From contig NC_081415.1 in NCBI RefSeq assembly GCF_030272615.1, positions 269,296,425-269,360,424 on the forward strand: a DNA stretch of 64,000 nt. Reading direction: 5' to 3'. Each line of letters starts with the position of its first letter. Position 1 is the first letter of the stretch. The notes under the pieces are model-generated. The model was not told where the DNA came from and searched no databases. It saw nothing but the letters and a program-made list of their open reading frames with translations. Positions 23,961 through 35,368 of the stretch are shown piece after piece. The translations under genes and the position numbers were made by a program. The DNA is from Cryptomeria japonica. Its lineage: Eukaryota; Streptophyta; Pinopsida; Cupressales; Cupressaceae.

Positions 23961-24204
23961 TTTAATATCTCATATAAATACTAATGATTCTTGGATCATA
24001 GATAGTGGATGCTCACATCACATGACAGGTGATAAACTCAAGTTTGTTAAATTAGAAGATTATGATGGAGGTTATGTAAGATTTGGTAATGATGCACCAT
24101 GTCCAATAAAAGGTAAAGGATCTATAACACTTCTTGACAATGCTAAATGTAATGATGTTTATTGGGTTGAAGGTTTGAAATATAATTTGTTGAGTGTAGC
24201 ATAG
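23961..24204 (+). pseudogene. RLC-2 protease
   Basis: In frame with gag. WIIDSGCSHHMTGD has the active-site triplet DSG at 24001-24009, intact. The frame reaches LLSVA and stops at TAG 24202-24204, where relatives have a glutamine codon, consistent with a C-to-T change. It would cleave the Gag-Pol polyprotein. Confidence 0.85.
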
Positions 24205-25435
24205 CTAAATAATATAGGATACCAAATAGAGTTTCAAAAAGGAATTTTCAAAGTTCATGACAAGCATGGAAAGTTAGCTACTACTGGGACTCAAAAAAAA
24301 GGTAACACATTTCACCTTGACTCAACTCGGAATAATTGTCTTTATGTAAAGATAGATGATATTTGGTTATGGCATAAAAGGTTTTGTCATGTAAATTTTG
24401 ATAATCTGATCAAAATAAGTAAGAAGCACCGAGTAAGAGGTCTACTGAGTCTTGAGAAACCTGAGAATGCTATATGTCGAGGATGCCAGATGGGTAAGAT
24501 GACAAGATCAAGCTTTACAAGTCCTATACCTCTAAGGGATTTTTAGATCTCGTGCATACTAATCTTTGTGGTCCTATGAAAGTTCAGAGTTATTATGGTG
24601 ATAAATATTTCATATTATTTGTGGATGATTATTCAAGGATGATGTCAGTAATGTTTTTAAAAGAAAAATCATAAGCTTTTCAAATGTTTAAATGGTACAA
24701 GGCAAGAGTTGAAAATGAAACAGGAAGACAACTAAAATGTCTTAGATCAGATAGAGGAGGAGAGTTCACATCTAGTGAGTTCAACTTATTCTGCAATGAT
24801 CATAGTATTAAAAGACAAGTCTTTGCACTGAGAACTCCACAACAAAATGGAATAGCTGAGAGAAGAAACAGATCTATTGTGGATTGTGCCAGAACCTTGA
24901 TGATAGAAAAGAAGGTACCTCAAACATTTTGGAGAGAAGCAATCAACACTGTTGCACCCTGAATTGAGTACAACTAAATAAAGGAACTTTGAAGACACCA
25001 TATGAAATCTAGTATGATAAGAAACCTAATGTAAGTTACTTCAAAATCTTTGGAAGTAGATGCTATGTACACAAAGATGATAGAAATGGTAAGTTTGATC
25101 AGAAAAGTGAAGAAGGAACATTTCTAGGTTATTCTTCTAGAAGCAAAGCATTTAAATGTCTGATCAAATCATCTAACAAAATAGTAGAAAGTGCAAATGT
25201 GAAAATTGATGAATTTGCAGAAAGAAATGATGACAGAAACTCCAAAGAACCAGAGGATTATGAAGGATTTGTATATGTTCAACTGAGAAGTCCTACCGTG
25301 AGAGTTACTAAAGAAAAAGAGGATATCTAGTTACCGAGTGATGAAGAAGATCATACAGAGCCTACTGAGCCTATATTAGCCAAATATGTCAGAAGGAATC
25401 ATGTATCAAGTCAAATTATAGGAGATAAGGATGAT
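24205..25435 (+). pseudogene. RLC-2 integrase, frameshifted and catalytically altered
   Basis: The pre-integrase segment WLWHKRFCHVNF lies near 24362-24397, with CRGCQMGK (zinc-binding part) near 24478. A frameshift occurs close to 24535. In the core, the first catalytic Asp position reads HTNLCGP (Asp to Asn, near 24556); SDRGGEF near 24745 and QQNGIAERRN near 24842 keep the second Asp and the Glu. The frame 24684-24962 then stops, and the C-terminal part (YFKIFGSRCYV near 25030, then GYSSRSKAFKC) continues in another frame. Confidence 0.85.
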
Positions 25436-26270
25436 CCAGTGATGACAAGGAACAAACTGAGACAGAACACATGTTTGATATCTGAATTTGAACCAAGAAT
25501 AGTAAAAGAGGCATTTAACAGTGAAGATTGGGTAAATGCTATGACAGAAGAGATTGATCAAATCAAGAAGAATGACACATGGACACTGGTCCTAAGACCG
25601 AAGGACAAAAATGTAATCGGTACAAAGTGGATTTTTAGAAACAAGCTAAATGAAAAAGGTGAGGTCATTTGAAATAAAGCAAGACTAGTTTGCAAAGGAT
25701 ATGCTCAAGCAGAAGGAATTGATTATGGTGAGACTTTTGCACCTGTGGCAAGACTTGAAGAAGTAAGAACATTGTTGGCATATGATGCTTTCAAAAATTT
25801 CAAGGTATATCAAATGGATGTCAAATCTGCATTTCTAAATGGTATGTTAGAAGAAGAAGTTTTTATTGAACAACCTGAAGGATTTGTTGAAGGAAAGAAT
25901 AATGATCAGGTATGTAAATTGAACAAAGCATTATATGGTTTGAAACAAGCACCTAGAGCATGGTATGAGAGATTGCAATCTTATTTGATCAAGATTGGTT
26001 TTATAAGAACAAGTGAAAATAGCAACATCTAAATGAAGAGTGATGAAAATGGAATACTGATCTCAGCCATATTTGTTGATGACATTATATTTTGTGGGAA
26101 TGATTCTCTATGCAAAAACTTTGGTAATGAAATGTGCAAAGAATTTGAGATGTCACTAATCGGTGAGATAAAGTATTTTATAGGTTTACAGATACTGCAA
26201 ATGAAAGATGAGATTTTCATTACTCAATCCAAGTACATAAAGGAAATCTTGAAGAAATTTGGAATGGAGG
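25436..26270 (+). pseudogene. RLC-2 reverse transcriptase
   Basis: Frames 25439-25672, 25745-26032 and the start of 26033-26992 are all in one phase, broken only by a TGA near 25670 and a TAA at 26030-26032. Motifs in order: [48 protein letters not shown] (catalytic Asp, codon 25 of the middle frame), [12 protein letters not shown], and FVDDI (residues 14-18 of the last frame) with both Asp residues kept. The active-site residues survive although the frame does not. Confidence 0.9.
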
Positions 26271-26992
26271 ATTCAAAACTAGTAAGTACTCCTATGACTA
26301 CCAACTATAAATTATCAAAGAATGGTGAATTTGCATCTGTTGATGAGACGCTTTATCAATCTATGATTGGAAAGTTGCAATATGTTGTTCACATCAGGCC
26401 AGATATAGCACATATAGTAGGTATAGTTGCAAGATTCTCTGTAGGTCCCAAGGAAACACACATGACAGCAATCAAAAGAATTTTCAGATACTTGAAAGGC
26501 ACTGAAGATTATGGCTTAGTATATAACAAGAGAAATATCTTTGAATTAAAAGTTTATACTGATGCTGATTGGGCAAGCAACATTGATGACAGGAAAAGCA
26601 CAATTGGAGGAGCTTCCTTTTTAGGAGAAAGACTAGTGAGTTGGCTTAGCAAGAAACAAGGATGTGTTTCACAGTCAACAACAAAAGCTGAATATGTTGC
26701 TGCACCATTGAATTGTACCAATATAGCATGGATCAAACAATTGTTAGAAGGCATAAATGAGCAAGTTACCAAGCCAGTAACTATATTCTGTGACAATACT
26801 AGTGCCATAAACATTTCAAAGAATCATGTTATGCACTCTAAGACAAAGCACATCTCTATCAAATATCATTATCTTAGAGAAGAAGTTCAAGACAAGAAAG
26901 TGGTGTTGGAATATGTTAGCTCAAAGGAACAAATAGCAGATATCTTCACCAAGCCACTACCAAGGGACACTTTTGAGTACCTCAGATGGTAG
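26271..26992 (+). pseudogene. RLC-2 RNase H and C-terminus of Pol
   Basis: Part of the 319-codon frame 26033-26992. Connection motifs SMIGKLQYV and RPDIAH precede RNase H motifs YTDADWAS, STTKAEYVA, FCDNTSAINISKN and KTKHISIKYH, ending at IFTKPLP. TAG 26990-26992 comes soon after YLRW, close to the usual Copia Pol C-terminus. Confidence 0.9.
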
Positions 26993-27240
26993 TTACGGGT
27001 CCTACCCCTATCTTCCACTCACTGACCGAGTTCGATGAAAGCATCAATTCGATGACTCTACAAAATACCTTTTAGGAGCTGATGCTGATTTACACACTTT
27101 AGGAGATTTTCTAAAGGTGTGCAGAAACCAAAAAAAGAACAAGAATTGAAGACATAATGCTCTGACCGAGACTAATTAGATACATAACAGCAAGGAATTC
27201 ACTTCTTAGTGGAAGAAATTATGTTTTAGTTCTTTTACTT

Positions 27241-27383
27241 TTTGGCATTGTTGTCAAAGGGGGAGAAGACTAATGTATGGGGGAGAAGCCTGATGACAGA
27301 GGGAGAGTATTTCAACATTTCACAACAATGTGAAATTTTAGGTCAAATCAATTGGTTTTGCCATCAATGCCAAAGGGGGAGAT
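27241..27383 (+). other. RLC-2 polypurine tracts (terminal and internal)
   Basis: The terminal tract AAAGGGGGAGAT (27372-27383) abuts the 3' LTR and is preceded by GCCATCAATGCC. A second copy of the arrangement, GGCATTGTTGTCAAAGGGGG at about 27244-27264, lies about 115 bp upstream, with two more G-rich runs near 27278 and 27299. Confidence 0.85.
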
Positions 27384-28841
27384 TGTTGGCATTTCAATAA
27401 GGATATTGAGAAGGTTGTTGATGATTATGGATATAACTGATTAAGGATGTTTACTGTCTTAATATTATTATTTTGTCATTGATGTCAAGAAATTGATTTT
27501 CTAATTCAGTATGATGTTGCCATATCTTAAGAAGTATGTTTTGAAGACAATTAAGATGTCGATAAAAGACACATAAAGAATATGATGAATAAGGGGAGGA
27601 ATAAGCTATTCAATGGGCAACTATTATCGAGTTGGACAATGATGAGATCATGATGTTTAGATTGTTTTGATATCCTACATATGTTGTTGATTGCAAGGTT
27701 AATACTATACTACGTTACCAAGCAAAGAACCTAGTCGGTAAACCTTAAGGTTATCGCTATCGGTTAATGAAGGCGGAATGTCTACCGAGTGAAGTTTAGT
27801 ATTTACCGAGTTACAACCGAGCTGTAACAAAATGAATTGAATGAATAAAAGCATTATTTAATGAAGGAAGCTAATGAACTAGTTATGATTAAATGATTGA
27901 TACAACGTGTATGAATTTTGTTAAGAATCTATGGCAATGGAAGATCGACAGGAAGATCTACAGCTCAGATTGAACCGCATTACCTTAGCACAAGTTCCAA
28001 GAAATGTATGCAAGTTCCAAGGCAAGGTAAAACATTTTCATATCAAAGGATACATTGAACTTGGTCAAGGTTGAAGATCAGATGGCTATGATTGATCATG
28101 GGAAATGTGATCAAGGAGATTAAGCGGTTGGCAAATTGTCTATAAATAAGGAATTGTTGATAAACAATGTATGCAGGCAAATGTAAGCACAGGGATGCTA
28201 CATAGTGATTACCAAGCACAGAAGCTTGAAGACCTGTTTGATTAACAAAGTATAGAGCCCAGCAAAAGGACAAGATAAGTCCTATGACTAGATTGTATTG
28301 AGCAAATAAGAATCTGCTTTAGCATTTTTAGATATGAAGTTGCAAATATATTTTATTATTGTTATTTTGTAAAGTGACAGAAAATCCCTTAACCAAGTGG
28401 ACTTAACAGTCTTATTTGTAAAACCCTCTAGCAAGGTGACATTCTGATTGAGTGCTTGAAATCCTTTATTACGGTCACTTCTAACAAAGTGAATATCCTA
28501 ACAGATATGAGGGAAATCCCTTAACCGAGTCACATCTAGCAATGTGTTTGTAATCTGTAACAGGATTTTCTTTTAACCGAGCATACTCTAGAAGAGTATA
28601 TTTATTAGTGGGTCCGAAATCCCATAATGGTTTTTCCCTATTTGGGTTTCCACGTTAAATCTGGTGTTATATGTTTTGTGATCTTATCTGTTTGTGAGTC
28701 TGCATGCTTTACTATTTTTCTGATAAGGTTACCAAGGTTGAATCTGTTGATTTTATGGAAGATTAAGTTTGTATGATTCACCCCCCCCTCTCATCTTGTT
28801 AGCTTGGCATCTGTACTAAACATTTAGTATTAGAACTATCA
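27384..28841 (+). repeat. RLC-2 3' LTR
   Basis: Nearly the same length as the 5' LTR, with scattered substitutions and a GAAG insertion near 27867. It ends AACTATCA, followed by the TCCTC target duplication. Confidence 0.92.
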
Positions 28842-28846
28842 TCCTC

Positions 28847-29266
28847 TAGACAAATAACCAAGACCAACTACAGATCTTTGCATTTGCATTATTTTGATCA
28901 AGATCTCGCTTACATAACATCACATAACCTATCACATCTATATATCCAAAAGAACCTAACCAAATTGACTTATATACCCATTTACATTTATAAATATAAA
29001 TGCCTTATGTCATCTTACATCATATTTCAAAAGATAAGAGACATGTCGGCCTAGACAAAATATAAACATAAAACTATATGACCATTGTTGCTTCCACGTT
29101 TGTTAGATCAATCTCCTATGTCGGCCTTAGAATATCGATTCCAAGTTTGCTGGTTCCCTGAATTTTGATTATGTGAATGTTGGTTACCTTGATTACCGGA
29201 TCTTCCATGAAGTGTGTTTCCATCAATGACAACACCTAGAACCTGAATGAGTGTCAATTGCCAACA
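28847..29266 (-). repeat. NA-2 5' LTR, part 2
   Basis: It resumes the NA-2 LTR (TAGACAAATAACCAAGACC, as in 15291-15313) and ends GCCAACA at 29266, like the left LTR at 15728. Confidence 0.88.
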
Positions 29267-29440
29267 AGTTTACCTTATAAACACCCTACCTCTTACATGT
29301 CATAAATTAGCCATCCTACCTTTTTCACTTATGACTTTGACAAGCCTCCCCATGTGTATAATCACACCTAGCTCTTACACTTATGACACATGTCATTATT
29401 GTGCCTCCATCTCATGAAAATTGTTACAAGGCTAAGCCCT

Positions 29441-29744
29441 TATAAGATTTGGTTAAAAAGCCACCCAAGAAGCATATGAATGAAGGAAAGAAAAAAAAGA
29501 AATCAGATATGAGCTAAATAATTTGTATTCAATTCAAGAGAAATAAAAGCATATAATAAATGATAATTCCCATATGACAATGATGGGTGAGTATATATAG
29601 CACTTACCACCCAAGAAACTTAAAAATGCTACCAATGTGGGATAATGTGAAAAATCCCCTAAGTAAACTAAGTGTGAAGAAAGCTATTGTGGAGAACTAG
29701 CTAATAAAGAAATAGATTTCTAAAGAGCCCTATTCACACTAACA
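29441..29744 (-). repeat. RLC-5 3' LTR
   Basis: TATAAGATTTGG to CACTAACA, matching 33083-33389. The terminal TG has become TA. It includes GAGTATATATAGCAC, a TATA-like run conserved in the partner. Confidence 0.82.
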
Positions 29745-30309
29745 ACCCAGCTTAAGTGAAACTTAGGGAGAAATGTAGATGAAAAAACAAAGATAGGTCT
29801 TGGCAACTAGGCCTAATAATGTACCCATGTACAAATGATCCTCTCAAAGAAAAAAGGAAGAAGAAAAAACAGTGGGGAAAAAACTCCTCCAAATAGAGGA
29901 TGACAATACAAATAATTCTCAAAGAAGAATGTGAAGGATAAAACCATAGGTGAGGAAAAAAGTTCCCCCCATAAGAGAGAAGTTGAGAGACAATGTAGCC
30001 CCCCTCAATATAGAAAGTGCACCAATGGTATATGCTCAAAACTTGATGTAGAAGATGGTCAATGATCATCAAATAACATTCCTCCCCTTAGGAGGAAACA
30101 AAACCAAAGGTATATGAATTATGTCTTCCCCTTTCAAAAAGGAAGATGTAGGAAGAAATCACATGATGTATGGAGTCTTTGAAAGCTACTCAATTGTCCT
30201 CATGTTGATGCTTAAAGTTTCCCCTTCCAAATTAGGTGTACTAGGCTACATTGTTGAAAAATACAATCCTAGATCTAGTGAAGATGAATGTATAACAAGG
30301 TCCAAAGTC

Positions 30310-30880
30310 TCAAGTGTCTCCACTAAACATAGAGACCTCCTCCAAATATTGTACATTAGTATCCATAATCACATCAAACTCAAAAGAATGATCATGTAGA
30401 AAATGAAGAAGAGGGTCAGAGTGTTCCCTCTCAACAACTGAAGAAGGATCATCTTCATCAAAGAGATGATGTATGTCATCAATCATGTCTCCCAAATCTA
30501 CAAGATAGGACTCCACAAACAAAGCTATAATGTTTGTCAAGTAGTCATCCCAAGAAACTATTTCCAAAAGACAATGTATATCCTATTGCACTGAATTTAA
30601 AGAAGCCAAAACTATAGCAACACAAACATCATTAGGAGGAATAGTAGTTGTGATCCCAATAGGAGAAGATGAAATGCAAGTCTCAAGAACAAGATCACAT
30701 TTGAGAATACCCAAGTTAAAGTAACTAAAGTTCTCCTCAATATCTGAATCCACACTAGAAGTGTGAACATCATTTGAAGAATCAAAGTCATCAATAGGAA
30801 AAAAATCTGAAAAAGAGTACAACTGATATGTATGATCTACCACCACAGTAGCAATGATCGCTCACTCACTAAGTCTTTTA
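30310..30880 (-). pseudogene. RLC-5 Pol linker between protease and the missing integrase
   Basis: Frames 30846-30583 and 30567-30310 are in one phase with the protease frame and separated from it and each other by single stops. The segment VVDHTYQLYSFSDF resembles the text that follows protease in some plant Copias. The rest is strongly acidic (Asp/Glu/Ser-rich), then ends without the WHxRxGH pre-integrase motif. Confidence 0.55.
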
Positions 30881-30891
30881 TGATGATTTAA

Positions 30892-31180
30892 TCAAGAGTG
30901 AACTCCATATTCTTCCTTGTTGGACCATGAGTAATTTGATATATGGAAAGCAAATTGTTTGTCAAGTGAGGTACACAACACATCATTGAAAGTGTCATCC
31001 CCAATATCAATAGATCCCTTCCCAATTACATTCATATATGTATTATTTCCCATAAAAATAGGTGACATGTTGAAAGGCTCAAATGATGAGAACATAGACT
31101 ACGAAGATGCCATATGATGAGAAGCTCTTGAATCTAGAAGCCATCTCCCTGAATCATGACTTGTAGTAGCACAGAGAGAT
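30892..31180 (-). pseudogene. RLC-5 protease
   Basis: Minus-strand text WLLDSRASHHMASS near 31148-31107 marks the Copia protease active site, with DSG changed to DSR. A stop near 31100 precedes the frame 31095-30892, which contains the downstream IGKGSIDIGD segment. It is not expected to be active. Confidence 0.75.
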
Positions 31181-31329
31181 TGTCCTTTGTTCTTACTTGT
31201 CCCAAAAGTGTAACTCTTTTATTTATCAAATTTTATTTGTTTGGAAGATAAAGCTAAAGTAAACATTCTAGATGGAAAACTGATTCTATTCTTCTCAAAG
31301 AAGATATTTCAATTCATCAATTTCCTTCT

Positions 31330-31990
31330 TATAACAACAATTTTCTTTATGTCCTATATTCTTGCAATATGCACAAGTAGGCTTCTCCTTCTTAGATGAT
31401 TCCATTTTAGGAGAATATATAGAGTCTCCTTATTGAGAAGAGGAATGGGAGTCTATTTTGGGGGTAGATTGTGCACATGCTTGGTATTTTTGTGGCTTCT
31501 TCTTGTATTTCTCTTGTTTCTTATCAAATTTCTTTGAATCTTTTGGTCCCTTTGACTGACTATCCAATAAGGCATGAGACTGACATGAATTTAGGAGCCC
31601 CATGGATAGAAGCTTATCTTGTCCTTGCATCAACAATTAAAAAAAAAGGAGCAAAAGGAAGCATTATATAAACAGAGCCAACAACCAATCTATAAGTATG
31701 AAAACTAGAAACAAAAGCTACATATTCAAGTGCAAGTTTGTTAAGAGTACTTAAGAAAAGTTGAATGTCCTTTTTCTCTATGCTACAGGATTTACATTGT
31801 GCCATTAGTTGATTATCAATTTTATATCCCCTAACTTCATCAGTTGTCCCATACAAATTTTTTAATTTATCCCATACACCATGTGAATTATTACAACCAT
31901 CAAGTTGAAACATTATATCAAGGGACACTAAACTCCTAAGCAAACATAGAGCTTTTGTTTTTTCAATCATTCAGAGTATTTTATCTTCAA
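31330..31990 (-). pseudogene. RLC-5 gag with one zinc knuckle
   Basis: Frame 31970-31614 carries Copia Gag features: EKTKALCLLRSLV, GVWDKLKNLYG, and a DIQLFLSTLNKL segment. The knuckle CAYCKNIGHKENCC near 31376-31335, in another frame, is intact. The start and the N-terminal part are not clear. Confidence 0.75.
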
Positions 31991-32479
31991 CATTTGTGGG
32001 TTCACTTAGCTTTTGTTCAACATGTGGTGTATAACCTTATTGCATTAAAAATTTGCATGCATTTTGTTACCAAGTGTTGTAATTATATGGTGTTAGCAAT
32101 GGAAACTAAACATAACCCATTTGTGAAAGGAAAGGAGAGCACAAGAAAAAACAAAAGCACAATCACCCTAGGAGACCCCCCCTAAATTACTCAATCAAGA
32201 AGCCCCCCAAACTAGAATGATTTGACACTTTATAAGTAGTGTGATTACAATGGCTATTAGCTATAGAAAGCTAAGTTGACTTGATTTTAGTGCCTTAACA
32301 AGTTCTCACAAAATAAGTGTATATTGATATTATAAATTTAGGCACTAATCTAGTTGAAATAAATAACACTACTGTGAAGTACTCAAAAAAATATGCAGTT
32401 TCATAAAAAGAACTGTCTCAATCCGAGGTTGTATGCAAAAGATATGGCAATAATAAGTTACCATTAATGATCAAAGAAC

Positions 32480-32735
32480 TTGTGGCATGGAAATCAAAGC
32501 AACTTTAGAAATCGGGGCAATCTTATGGAATTATGTCATGGAAATAGAGATGATTGTACATAAATTCAACATAAAAATCAAGGTAATTGTACAAGAGTTT
32601 GGCACAAAAATCGAGGTGGTCGTATGAAATTCTAGCATAGAAATCGAGGTGGTTGTATGAAATTCTAGCATAGAAATTAAGGAGGCCATATAAAAATTTA
32701 GCATAGAAATTGAGGTAGTTGTACAAAAAATTCTT
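32480..32735. repeat. 33-bp minisatellite in the RLC-5 leader
   Basis: Six clear and one or two degenerate copies of a 33-bp unit such as AATCGAGGTGGTCGTATGAAATTCTAGCATAG. The period is a multiple of three, so the minus strand stays open through the array and encodes an 11-residue repeat (FYARISYNHLD-like) inside the frame 32978-32523. It lies between the primer-binding site and gag. Confidence 0.8.
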
Positions 32736-33070
32736 GCAAAAACAAAACCCTAAAAAAAACCAAAAAAAAATTCCATCTTCAATTTTGACACATTTTATAT
32801 GAAAATAGGGGAGTTTGGACCTTCTAGACATAATAGTGCAGTATGTTTTGCCTGTAAGTGCCTTGATTTTTAATAGCCCACAAATATCTCTAGGAAACTT
32901 TAAAAACCTACAATTGGCAAGCCAACACAAGAACCCCCGAGAAACCATTGTTTTCTTTACACTTTTTTGTTTATCCAATTCAAGAGAAGAGCATACTCAC
33001 ATGCTTCAAAAAACAACAACCCTACACTCTCATATTTCTTAAAAAGAATGCTAACCCACAACTCATAACC

Positions 33071-33082
33071 ACTTTAATACCA
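33071..33082 (-). other. RLC-5 primer-binding site (degenerate)
   Basis: ACTTTAATACCA touches the LTR start at 33083. On the element strand it reads TGGTATTAAAGT, a diverged initiator-Met primer site. Confidence 0.6.
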
Positions 33083-33389
33083 TGTAAGATTTGGTTTCAA
33101 AAAGCCACCTAGGAAGCATATGATTGAAGGAAAGCAGAAATTGAAATCAGATGTGAGCTAAATAAATTGTATTCAACTCAAGAGAATGCAAATCATACAG
33201 TAAATTAAAATGCCCATATGAGAGCGACGGGTGAGTATATATAGCACTCACCACCCAAGAGACTAAAAAACACTACCAATGTGGAATAAAGTGAAAAATT
33301 CCCTAAGTAACTTAACTAAGTGTGAAGAGAGGTATTGTGAACTAGCTAATAAAGAAATAAATGGATACAGAACCATATTAACACTAATA
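33083..33389 (-). repeat. RLC-5 5' LTR
   Basis: TGTAAGATTTGG to CACTAATA, matching 29441-29744. Confidence 0.82.
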
Positions 33390-33497
33390 ATGCTCAATCC
33401 ATTATGTCTCATTTGATACTAATTATCAATTAGACATTGCATCTTAGTGATTTTTCTCATTTAAAATCTATAAATTTAATCTTTTTTTGTTAGTTTT

Positions 33498-34174
33498 TGT
33501 TGGCAACAACAATGAAGGAAGACTGAGAGGAAGGAGGGGGTGAATCAATTTTCACCAGATCTACAAACTTAATCACAAATACAGATCTGATAAATTGCAG
33601 CAATAACAAAGATAAGAAAATTGAGATCACAACACCAAGATTTTTGACATGGAAAACCCAGTTAAGGCAAAAACCACGGTGGGAACCTACCCACAGTAAG
33701 ATGATACTCTGTAGCAGTATGTGAAAATATTACAATGGGGAATGCACATGCATTCATGAACACTTCCTAGAGCTTACTACTTAAAAGATAATGAACTAGA
33801 AGGCTACAAACCTCACAGAAGTCTCATTGACTTACAACAAGATTAAAACTACAATCCATAAGGAATGAACTAAAAGAATAGCATCTTCAAATGCTTGATT
33901 ACAGTTCTAGTCAAGCATAAATGTTTGTCCTACAACACCAATCTCTACTCAATCACAATATCAAAGGATGAATCCTTGTTTGCACATAAACCTCTCTCTG
34001 ATAATGCAAACACAACACCTATCACTAAATTACATGAATATATCACCTATATATACAATTCATCAACCTTGACAACAAGGTCAGCTAAACCCTCAACTCA
34101 CAATTACAAAATTACATCACATGATACAAAGATTGACCATCGGACCAATATAATGATTTACATGACATAACATG
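33498..34174 (-). repeat. RLC-3 3' LTR, part 1
   Basis: It starts TGTTGGCAACAACAATG and matches 46239-46924. It is interrupted after ACATG (34170-34174), the target duplication of NA-3. Confidence 0.88.
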
Positions 34175-35306
34175 TGTTGTCTTGATGATGATTGTAATGT
34201 ATTCATCACTTGTTGTCATTGATGAAACACTCTCTCACACACATATGATTACATTGACTACCGGTGTAACTTCATTGGTTTACACTGATAACTGGTATGT
34301 TTAAGGTCTATCTCTAGCTGGTACTATGTGTCAACCAATATGTGCTTAAGAGATAACCTGTGGTTACATTAAGTCGGCATCAAAATGAAGATGAAAATGA
34401 AGATGGAGATCAAATGGAAGATTCCAGGACAACGGTTCACATGTTTTGTTCCAACCGGTATTGATTGTTCTAACCGGTATCTGATTTTTTGATGAGTTAC
34501 CAACACCGTTTTCTTGATGGTCATTTTTGTGATGAGTTATGTTTACTTGTCTAGATACACTGCACCTAGGAAATTGTGTTTTGATTTCCTATGACCGACA
34601 TAAGATTTGTATGTCTATTTAAAGACATCTTAGTGAATCATTTATGAGAGAGAAGTGATATAGGAGAGGATTTTATGCGAATACTGATATGCATAAAGAG
34701 TGAAAGCTTTTGTTGAAGAGCGATAAGTGTTAAGATGAAGAGAAGTGTTGAATGTACTTAGAATGATCTGATCAAGCAAGTCTTGTGCTACTCAGAACAG
34801 ATAAATCCTTTCTTGTTGTTTTATAATCATTACAATAGAATCAAATCCCCTAACCAGGTAAGCTCTAACAAGATTCACTGTACAAATCCTCTAACAAGGT
34901 GATCCATTAGTTTGGATTCTCAAATCCTCCAGCGAGGTTACTCCTAACAGGGTAGTACTCTTTATAGGGTATAAGCTTCTAATCAAGCTTGGGATCTCTA
35001 ACAAGATTTGCTCCTAGCAGAGCACTTTGTAATACCTTAACCGGCCAGTTATCTATTACTGCAGATAGTTAACTTGTGAATTCCATCTCACCGTGGTTTT
35101 TACCTATTTGGGTTTTCCACGTATAAACACTTGTGTTATGGTGGATGTTCTACTTTATGTGGATGTTGTTATTTCATTTTGGATAGCATGTAATTTGTTT
35201 AAATGCTTGGTTAAGTTCATCTACTGGTTAGTGTTTAAAGTTGTGTTTGTTTTGGTGACACTGATTCACCCCCCCCCCCCCCTCTCAATGTTTTTCAAGT
35301 CCATCA
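34175..35306 (+). repeat. NA-3 5' LTR
   Basis: TGTTGTCTTGATG to AAGTCCATCA. It includes a TATTTAAAG TATA-like box near 34615, the TGGTTTTTACCTATTTGGG block near 35093 and a run of about 14 C near 35269-35282. It is 480 bp longer than the 3' LTR. Confidence 0.92.
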
Positions 35307-35308
35307 AT

Positions 35309-35320
35309 TGGTATCAAAGC
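35309..35320 (+). other. NA-3 primer-binding site
   Basis: TGGTATCAAAGC, one base from the initiator-Met primer consensus, two bases after the LTR. Confidence 0.9.
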
Positions 35321-35368
35321 CTAACTTCTTTGAAGCCTAACCGCTTAGAAGGGAATCTTGAAACTACC

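Larger units (their letters stand above)
21307..28841 (+). mobile_element. RLC-2: near full-length Copia retrotransposon
   Basis: LTRs 21336-22792 and 27384-28841 (1457 and 1458 bp) flank PBS, gag, protease, integrase, reverse transcriptase, RNase H and PPT in the Copia order. The target duplication TCCTC is at 21302-21306 and 28842-28846, inside an NA-2 LTR. By eye, about 20 differences occur in the first ~520 aligned LTR bases (roughly 4%). It is the most complete autonomous-type element here, but stops and frameshifts break its polyprotein. An extra 29 bp lies between the left target site and the 5' LTR. Confidence 0.92.
14823..29266 (-). mobile_element. NA-2: non-autonomous LTR retrotransposon, split by RLC-2
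   Basis: LTR 14823-15728 on the left matches the right LTR, which is split into 20836-21306 and 28847-29266 by RLC-2 (906 against 891 bp). The 3' polypurine tract and the 5' primer-binding site are in the right places. Flanking bases AGTTC (14818-14822) and AGTTT (29267-29271) may be a decayed 5-bp target duplication. The interior (15729-20835, 5.1 kb) encodes a coiled-coil, zinc-knuckle Gag-like ORF and a long second ORF. I find no protease, integrase, reverse transcriptase or RNase H motif in it. Confidence 0.85.
29441..33389 (-). mobile_element. RLC-5: short-LTR Copia remnant with gag and protease only
   Basis: Short LTRs 29441-29744 and 33083-33389 (304 and 307 bp) match well. They share none of the long-LTR motif blocks, so this is a different lineage. 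The minus-strand interior holds gag, a zinc knuckle, protease and the linker that normally precedes integrase; no integrase, reverse transcriptase or RNase H motif is seen in 29745-30300. No clear polypurine tract or target duplication was found. Confidence 0.8.

Noticed and set aside
30310-30846. Acidic frames after RLC-5 protease as a new protein
   Set aside because: They are in phase with protease and carry VVDHTYQLYSFSDF, which fits the known linker before integrase in some Copias, so no new gene is needed.
32539-32735. Tandem 33-bp units as a CRISPR array
   Set aside because: Units are contiguous with no spacers, and the context is a plant retrotransposon leader.
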